Source: Peptoniphilus_A olsenii (GTDB lineage Bacteria > Bacillota > Clostridia > Tissierellales > Peptoniphilaceae). Taken from it: a stretch of DNA of 48,726 bases. The stretch spans positions 1 to 48,726 of the forward strand of contig NZ_JBEPMA010000011.1 in assembly GCF_040545475.1 (NCBI RefSeq), in the 5' to 3' direction. The notes under the pieces are model-generated. The model was not told where the DNA came from. It did no database searches and was given only the letters and a program-made list of their open reading frames with translations. Positions 44,464 through 48,726 of this stretch are shown piece by piece; position 1 is the stretch's first letter, and each line of letters starts with the position of its first letter. The position numbers were made by a program, and so were the translations under genes.

Positions 44464-44490
44464 TTTGATAATATTAATAAAAACACAGTT
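44265..44490 (+). repeat. Direct repeat, copy 1: 3' end of nfo plus start of its terminator
   Basis: This stretch, from TTTAAACGACAGC to CACAGTTG, is nearly identical to 45791-46018. It includes the last 66 codons of nfo and the left arm of the nfo terminator. Only three substitutions and two one-base insertions separate the copies by eye. Confidence 0.92.
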
Positions 44491-44522
44491 GAGGAAATCT
44501 TATATAACTCAACTGTGTTTTT
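44479..44522 (+). terminator. Intrinsic terminator of cysK-cysE-nfo
   Basis: AAAAACACAGTTGAG (44479-44493) pairs perfectly with CTCAACTGTGTTTTT (44508-44522). Confidence 0.9.
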
Positions 44523-44570
44523 TGCATTAAACATTACAAATATTGTCAAATGTCAGTAAAAATTTTTATA

Positions 44571-44807
44571 TTACTTACTTGTAAATTTTTCAAATAAATA
44601 TCCCACATTTATAGCTATTAAAAAAATTATCAACTGGATAGTCCAAAAACTAGAATTCCCATATTTATATTTATACAAAGCTATTATTATAATAAAAAAA
44701 CTTAAATAATAATAATATTTTCTATTTTCTATTTCTTCTTTTTTTAATTTTTTAGCATATATAATCTCAAAAATTATACATACAATTCCTTCTATTAGCA
44801 TCTCCAT
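44571..44807 (-). CDS. Small hydrophobic membrane protein, possible immunity partner
   Basis: I do not recognise this 78-aa product. It has three hydrophobic segments (about 1-17, 33-45 and 52-72) separated by a Lys/Glu stretch. Its ATG overlaps the 3' end of the upstream secreted-protein gene by 13 nt, so both should be co-translated. Small multi-helix membrane proteins paired with a secreted peptide gene are often immunity proteins; this is inference from context only. The pair sits inside the nfo-tail duplication. Confidence 0.6.
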   Translation of the reverse strand: MEMLIEGIVCIIFEIIYAKKLKKEEIENRKYYYYLSFFIIIIALYKYKYGNSSFWTIQLIIFLIAINVGYLFEKFTSK

Positions 44808-45547
44808 TCTACATAAGTATAATCAATAAAAAATCTATGATATGAATCTTCATAAAATCTAGTATATTCCGTTTCTTCTATAATCCTCCAATCCCTTTCA
44901 CAATGTTTCCAATTATATATTTTATGATAATATACATAATTATTTCCACCATTAAATAAAGCATCTGCTATAGCTGCTGCTGACGCCCCAACACCAGCAC
45001 CTAAAGGCCCGCCTATTATTGCTCCAGCTATAGCGCCTATTGCTGATATTAAAGCCGTTCTCCCTAAATTGCCTATATATTTGTATCCATCGGATTCCTC
45101 TGTAATCCAATCATAATTATTTACATAGGGTACAACTTTATTATTGTCAATTTTTAGATTATCTTTTAAATTAACATCCCAATTTTTATCTTTTCCTTTT
45201 TCTGAATCGATGCATACATTCATTATGCCTTCATCATCAATGTTAGTATACTGAGTTTCAATTTTGACATATTTACCGTTTACTAATTTAAATAACTGAC
45301 TTTTTGTTTCTTTGAATTCGCCATCAGCTTCGTCTATTCTTTTATACTGAATATCTCCCTCAGTATATTCATAAATAGCCTTATACTTATCTTCCAATGA
45401 AGATTCTTCAATCATTTTTAAATTTTCTCTTTTCCCAGAAGGTTTTTGCAAATTAATCTCATTTGCATATACAATTGGATTTCCTATTGATACGAATGAG
45501 ATTATAAGTGCTAAAAATAAATTTAAACATCTAATAACCCTTTTCAA
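44795..45547 (-). CDS. Secreted protein with glycine-zipper segment, bacteriocin-like
   Basis: The product is 250 aa. A signal peptide (about 1-28, ending near VYANE) is followed by a charged region (about 30-155), a hydrophobic Gly/Ala segment (about 163-196, with AIGAIAGAIIGGPLGAGVGA, a glycine-zipper pattern) and a Tyr/Trp/Cys-rich tail that ends in WRC. Glycine zippers insert into membranes. The overall plan recalls large linear bacteriocins such as the geobacillin-26 group, but I cannot claim homology without a search. AAAGGAAATG precedes the start near 45547. It is followed by an overlapping small membrane-protein gene. Confidence 0.6.
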   Translation of the reverse strand: MKRVIRCLNLFLALIISFVSIGNPIVYANEINLQKPSGKRENLKMIEESSLEDKYKAIYEYTEGDIQYKRIDEADGEFKETKSQLFKLVNGKYVKIETQYTNIDDEGIMNVCIDSEKGKDKNWDVNLKDNLKIDNNKVVPYVNNYDWITEESDGYKYIGNLGRTALISAIGAIAGAIIGGPLGAGVGASAAAIADALFNGGNNYVYYHKIYNWKHCERDWRIIEETEYTRFYEDSYHRFFIDYTYVEWRC

Positions 45548-45742
45548 AAAATCATTTCCTTTAAATACTTAATACTGTAATAAGTCAACATAATTTTAAC
45601 AACAAAATGTAATAAACTCATCAATCCTATGTTAACTTTTCGTAATTTTCTTAATAATTTGGTAGGTATACTTACAATTTTAAGATGTTTATTACTTATA
45701 ATAAAATTTAAAAAATAAAAACACTGTAATAAAACAACGACT
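45548..45742. other. Upstream region of the glycine-zipper gene with a paired sequence element
   Basis: ACTGTAATAA followed by CAAC occurs at 45574-45588 and again at 45723-45737, 149 bases apart in the same orientation. They flank the likely promoter region of the minus-strand gene. No clear -35/-10 pair could be chosen. Confidence 0.4.
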
Positions 45743-45785
45743 CTATAATATCTGTTAGAGATTTACTCCCTAACAGATATTATAG
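45743..45785. repeat. Perfect 16-bp inverted repeat at the duplication junction
   Basis: CTATAATATCTGTTAG (45743-45758) and CTAACAGATATTATAG (45770-45785) are perfect complements around an 11-base loop. There is no T run after it on either strand, so it does not look like an ordinary terminator. It ends five bases before the nfo-tail copy begins. Confidence 0.85.
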
Positions 45786-45790
45786 GGGCC

Positions 45791-45990
45791 TTTAAACGAC
45801 AGCAAAAATAAAATAGGTGCAACAAAAGACAGACACGAGAAAATTGGTGAAGGAACTCTTGGTTTAGACACAATTGAAAAAAATAATAAATCACGAAAAA
45901 CTTAGACATCTTCCTTTCTATTTAGAAACACCAAATGAACTTGATGGTTATGGAAAAGAAATAAAATTCTTAAAAAGTTTGAGAAAATAA
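45791..45990 (+). pseudogene. Duplicated 3' fragment of nfo with a frameshift
   Basis: The fragment repeats the last 200 bases of nfo in the same orientation. Relative to the intact gene it has an extra A in the run after CACAATTG (seven instead of six), which breaks the frame, and a few substitutions. It has no start codon region and cannot give a functional protein. It marks one edge of the inserted or duplicated segment. Confidence 0.9.
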
Positions 45991-46006
45991 TTTGATAATA
46001 TTAATA

Positions 46007-46050
46007 AAAAGCACAGTTGCTGAACGTATCACTTCAGCGACTGTGCTTTT
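46007..46050. terminator. Strong hairpin terminator after the nfo fragment
   Basis: AAAAGCACAGTTGCTGAA (46007-46024) pairs with TTCAGCGACTGTGCTTTT (46033-46050). It is A-rich on the left and T-rich on the right, so it can act in both directions, including for the minus-strand remnant at 46058-46347. Its foot shares CACAGTTG with the nfo terminator. Confidence 0.8.
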
Positions 46051-46057
46051 ATTAATA

Positions 46058-46347
46058 TTATTTTTTATTTTTTTGACTTATGGAAACTTTTCGTACAAGA
46101 TATAAAGCACAAAATATTCCCATAGACTCAAAAAACATTCGAATATTAAAAACATCATTAACACTAAATTGATTAGGTGACATCAATTTTAAAATCAGGC
46201 CCATAATCAAGCAGAAAATCAGAAAAGTGACCAAAGTTCCTAAAATGAAATCCTAATCATCTTTTTTGGATTTTTATAACCATCTATTATATACGCTACA
46301 ATCCAAAGAATAACCCCAATAGTTGCTGGATGAATATTTTTTAGCAT
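46058..46347 (-). pseudogene. Frameshifted small membrane protein remnant
   Basis: An ATG at 46347, about ten bases after AGGAG, opens a hydrophobic frame (HPATIGVILWIVAYIIDGY) that stops after 35 codons. A second frame continues at once in the minus-one register with more hydrophobic sequence (ILGTLVTFLIFCLIMGLILK, then FFESMGIFCALYLVRK) up to TAA at 46058. One missing base near 46258 explains the break. The intact protein would have about 96 residues and three membrane helices. Family unknown. Confidence 0.55.
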
Positions 46348-46432
46348 AATTCATAATCTCCTAACTACAATAACAATTCATTTACTACAAATTTTATTAA
46401 AATTGTTATTATTTTAATAAAACTTTTATTGC

Positions 46433-46513
46433 CTATCTGTCAATTTTTGTTAGAAATCTAACCAATGCAACTACAAAAATTATTACTAAAAATATAGTTA
46501 TAATTTTTTTCAT
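46433..46513 (-). CDS. 26-aa single-pass membrane peptide
   Basis: ATG at 46511-46513 follows TTTAGGAG with good spacing and opens a 26-codon frame: MKKIITIFLVIIFVVALVRF, then a short polar end. It is a lysine start, one hydrophobic helix and a polar tail, a plan seen in small regulatory or toxin-like membrane peptides. Without conservation data it could still be chance. The surrounding 650 bases hold no larger intact gene. Confidence 0.45.
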   Translation of the reverse strand: MKKIITIFLVIIFVVALVRFLTKIDR

Positions 46514-46623
46514 AATAAAACTCCTAAATCTTTGTATATAAGCAATTCTCATACTTAGATTGGCTTCTATATGTAAGCGTTATTATTAATAATATAATAT
46601 ATTAAATTAATTTATACGTCAAA

Positions 46624-46681
46624 TAAAAAGACTTAATTTTGAACAGATAAAGTCAAACTTTAAATGTCCAAAACTAAGTCT
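46624..46681 (-). terminator. Intrinsic terminator of the ornithine cyclodeaminase-family gene
   Basis: AGACTTAATTTTG (46629-46641) pairs with CAAAACTAAGTCT (46669-46681) with one G-T pair; the interior holds a second small stem (AAAGT/ACTTT). On the minus strand a T run follows. Confidence 0.75.
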
Positions 46682-46699
46682 AATTTTAAGTTTATTAAA

Positions 46700-47722
46700 T
46701 TATTTTAAAAGACTGTACAAATTTTTAGGATCTTCAAGAGTAGGAACAAGCACTTCTTCTGTACCTATTTCTTCATCTTCAACTAAATCATAAATAAGTC
46801 TTAATATTGAAAAGTCTTCTAATGCAAAACCTACTGAATCAAATATCGTTATGTCGTCATCTTTTCTTTCAATTCGTTTTTTAGTTTTTATAACTTCTGC
46901 AATTTCTGTAACTTTAAAATCTTCGCTCATGTGTTGAATTTCCCCTTCAATTCTACTTTGAGGTTCAAATTCTACATATACATCGCCCATAAATAATATG
47001 TCGCTTTCAAGTTCAGTTTTGCCCGGACAATCGCCACCAACACAGTTGATGTGAACGCCTTTTTCAATCATGTCCTTAGTAAGTATTACGGCAAATTTTT
47101 TGTCAGCAGTTACAGTTGTTATAATATCTACACCCTTGCATGCTTCTTTTGTACTAGAGCATTTGTTCACTTTTAAATCATTTAAATAGCTTAAATTGTC
47201 AATTAATTTCTCTGTAGCTTTTTCGTCAACATCATAGCAATTAATTTCATCAATGCCTAACATTTTATGGAATGCTATAGCTTGAAATTCACTTTGACAT
47301 CCATTTCCGATGAGAGCCATTTTTTTGGAATTTTTTCTAGCTAAATATCTAGCTGCCATCACAGAATTAGCAGCAGTTCTTATTGCAGTTAAAAGCGTCA
47401 TTTCTGTAAGCATCATTGGATATCCACTTTGAACATCTGCCAAAAGACCTATTGCAACCACAGTTAATAGATTGTCTTTTGGGTTATCAGGGTGTCCATT
47501 TACATATTTGCATGTAAATAATTTATCATTTCCAACAGGCATTAGTTCATTTACTCCAACAGGTGAGTGATGAGTTGGACGGGGAATTTTAGCAAAAGAG
47601 TCCCAATTGCTATAATCTTCTTCCATATATGGAATTAACTTTTCCATAAGATTTTCAACACCTATTTTTTTTATGTACTCGGACATAGTTTTTAAATCGA
47701 TATACTTTGTTTTGCCTAACAT
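46700..47722 (-). CDS. Ornithine cyclodeaminase / mu-crystallin family protein
   Basis: The product is 340 aa. The NAD(P)-binding fold is marked by KKMALIGNGCQSEFQAIAFH; the preceding LLTEMTLLTAIRTAANSVMAARYLA and PTHHSPVG segments are typical of the family, as is INCVGGDCPGKTEL. Members convert ornithine to proline and ammonia or act as imine reductases or amino-acid dehydrogenases. This subgroup, about 340 aa long, is often annotated only as ornithine cyclodeaminase family, so the substrate remains open. AAAGGAG precedes the ATG. It is monocistronic with a terminator behind it. Confidence 0.88.
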   Translation of the reverse strand: MLGKTKYIDLKTMSEYIKKIGVENLMEKLIPYMEEDYSNWDSFAKIPRPTHHSPVGVNELMPVGNDKLFTCKYVNGHPDNPKDNLLTVVAIGLLADVQSGYPMMLTEMTLLTAIRTAANSVMAARYLARKNSKKMALIGNGCQSEFQAIAFHKMLGIDEINCYDVDEKATEKLIDNLSYLNDLKVNKCSSTKEACKGVDIITTVTADKKFAVILTKDMIEKGVHINCVGGDCPGKTELESDILFMGDVYVEFEPQSRIEGEIQHMSEDFKVTEIAEVIKTKKRIERKDDDITIFDSVGFALEDFSILRLIYDLVEDEEIGTEEVLVPTLEDPKNLYSLLK

Positions 47723-48089
47723 AACATTTCTCCTTTTAAAATATTTACAAATAGATTTATTTTGTAAAATCTAATAATGTATTTTACGATGTTATGGTAG
47801 CACAGTAAATTTTATAGGTAAATAGATTTTGACACAATAAGTTATTTATACAAAATAATAATAATATTTTGTCTATATTTATGAAATAATAAATCTCAAG
47901 AAATTGATTCATCTATCCTGCTATCTAGAAACGTTAAGGGAATTTAAGGAATATAAAATAAAAGTCTCTATGTCAAATATTGGGTAGGCTCTTTAATTCG
48001 AGTCTCTCTTATTATATAAATAGAAACGGCTCTACCTTTTTTTGTAGAGCCATTTGAGATAATGTAACCTTTGACAAAATGAATACGAG
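47723..48089. other. Intergenic region upstream of the ornithine cyclodeaminase-family gene
   Basis: About 370 bases. AAAATCTA (47766-47773) and TAGATTTT (47822-47829) form a spaced inverted repeat across the likely promoter region of the minus-strand gene. A terminator hairpin lies at 48025-48055. I see no open frame with a ribosome-binding site. Confidence 0.45.
48025..48055 (-). terminator. Intrinsic terminator after the thioredoxin-like gene
   Basis: GGCTCTAC (48028-48035) pairs perfectly with GTAGAGCC (48044-48051). The T-rich loop and short T run make it a moderate terminator. Confidence 0.6.
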
Positions 48090-48716
48090 TCAAAGATTAT
48101 TATTTTTTATAAATTCAGCAGTAATATCCTTTGTATTTCCTTTGTCATCAATTTCAATTACCATTGGTACATAACTAACATTATATTTTTCAATAACTAT
48201 TTTCTTAATTGACGAACTAACATTAGTATTGTACATTAATATCTTTCTTTCTCGCTTTTTATTATAATCTTTTATTTTTTCTGTTAGTTGTTCACAAGCT
48301 GGGCAATCATCTCTATAAAAATATATTTTACCAACATAATTTTTATCTATGTTAATTAAATTAGTTGAATTAACACTTCCAATTTTGTATTCCGAAATGC
48401 TTTTATTTACTTTAGTATTTAGATAAAAATTAAATACCAACAAAAAAATCAGAAATACATATAATACAATTTTTAATTTCTGTAAATCTTTCTTTAGATA
48501 TTCATATAATAAAATCAAACATGGAAATATTATTAAGTTTGTTTTGTATAAAAAATCATATTTGTATATAGAATAATCTCTAAGATAACCATTTAGATAA
48601 AAGTTAGTTAAAATTAATAGAATCAATACCCAGATAAAGTCCATATAATTGTGTAAAAAGAATAGGTCATTTGAAACCAAAACTGGTACAATGTTTTTAA
48701 GCAAAAAATAAAACAA
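48090..48716 (-). CDS. Membrane protein with C-terminal thioredoxin-like domain (probably 5'-truncated by the window)
   Basis: At least 208 aa. About three to four hydrophobic helices fill residues 1-105; after a linker a thioredoxin-like domain follows with YFYRDDCPACEQL, a CPAC redox pair near residue 138, and the cis-proline region SYVPMV. The domain should face the outside or the membrane surface. The only start in the window is TTG at 48716, but the frame remains open to the window edge, so the real start may lie beyond it. Thioredoxin-like proteins of this type occur next to bacteriocin or secretion genes; nothing here proves such a link. Confidence 0.65.
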   Translation of the reverse strand: MFYFLLKNIVPVLVSNDLFFLHNYMDFIWVLILLILTNFYLNGYLRDYSIYKYDFLYKTNLIIFPCLILLYEYLKKDLQKLKIVLYVFLIFLLVFNFYLNTKVNKSISEYKIGSVNSTNLINIDKNYVGKIYFYRDDCPACEQLTEKIKDYNKKRERKILMYNTNVSSSIKKIVIEKYNVSYVPMVIEIDDKGNTKDITAEFIKNNNL

Positions 48717-48726
48717 CCAGGAGGAA

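Noticed and set aside
45743..45785. Intrinsic terminator
   Set aside because: The stem is perfect but AT-rich and has no T run on either side, so it is listed as an inverted repeat of unknown role.

Overview
The window is a compact, AT-rich (roughly 30% GC by eye) chromosomal segment of a low-GC Gram-positive bacterium. The gene sets (glmU-prs-pth-mfd, dnaE-pfkA-pyk, whiA-HPr, PrsA-type foldase, LtaS-like enzyme, SLH-domain surface protein) and the AT-rich intergenic sequence fit an anaerobic Firmicute. A Tissierellia/Peptoniphilaceae-type organism is my best guess, but that placement is inference. No rRNA, tRNA, CRISPR array, transposase or phage gene was seen.

Layout. 1-4.1 kb: an LtaS-like sulfatase-fold enzyme, an unidentified free-standing small RNA with its own promoter and terminator, and a membrane HtrA protease. 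4.3-9 kb: a five-gene 5-oxoproline operon on the minus strand (pxpA, NRAMP-like transporter, pxpB, pxpC, ycsI) behind a leader with two palindromes. 9.2-15.9 kb: nitroreductase and ABC exporter, divergent from murJ; then a charged membrane-anchored protein, an HD protein and a CmpB-like membrane protein. 15.9-17.0 kb: an intergenic repeat array that includes 218-bp tandem units. 17.1-26.0 kb: pyk, pfkA, dnaE, an MFS remnant and ahpF-ahpC, all on the minus strand. 26.2-27.2 kb: a second array carrying the same modules in inverted orientation. 27.3-32.3 kb: a large-subunit catalase and an SLH/LamG metallophosphoesterase. 32.6-41.7 kb: whiA-HPr and the housekeeping operon glmU-prs-pth-mfd-prsA. 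42-44.5 kb: cysK-cysE-nfo on the plus strand. 44.5-46.7 kb: an accessory cassette (small membrane protein plus secreted glycine-zipper protein) enclosed by a direct duplication of the 3' end of nfo, then a frameshifted membrane-protein remnant and a tiny membrane peptide. 46.7 kb to the end: an ornithine cyclodeaminase-family gene and a membrane-anchored thioredoxin-like protein that runs into the window edge.

The most striking signal lies just upstream of cysK. A consensus promoter drives a short leader that encodes a 27-residue peptide with a good ribosome-binding site and three consecutive cysteine codons. It is followed by a strong intrinsic terminator and by a segment that can pair with that terminator in a mutually exclusive way. 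This is the layout of ribosome-mediated transcription attenuation, here predicted to sense Cys-tRNA and to control cysteine synthesis (cysK-cysE). I know of polycysteine leader attenuators in mycobacteria, but not of one in this type of organism, where T-box, S-box or CymR control would be expected.

How the genes fit together: pxpABC turn 5-oxoproline into glutamate; CysE and CysK make cysteine from serine; AhpC/AhpF and the catalase form a peroxide defence that is unusual in extent for a presumed anaerobe; LtaS-like enzyme, MurJ, GlmU, PrsA, HtrA and the SLH protein serve the cell envelope.
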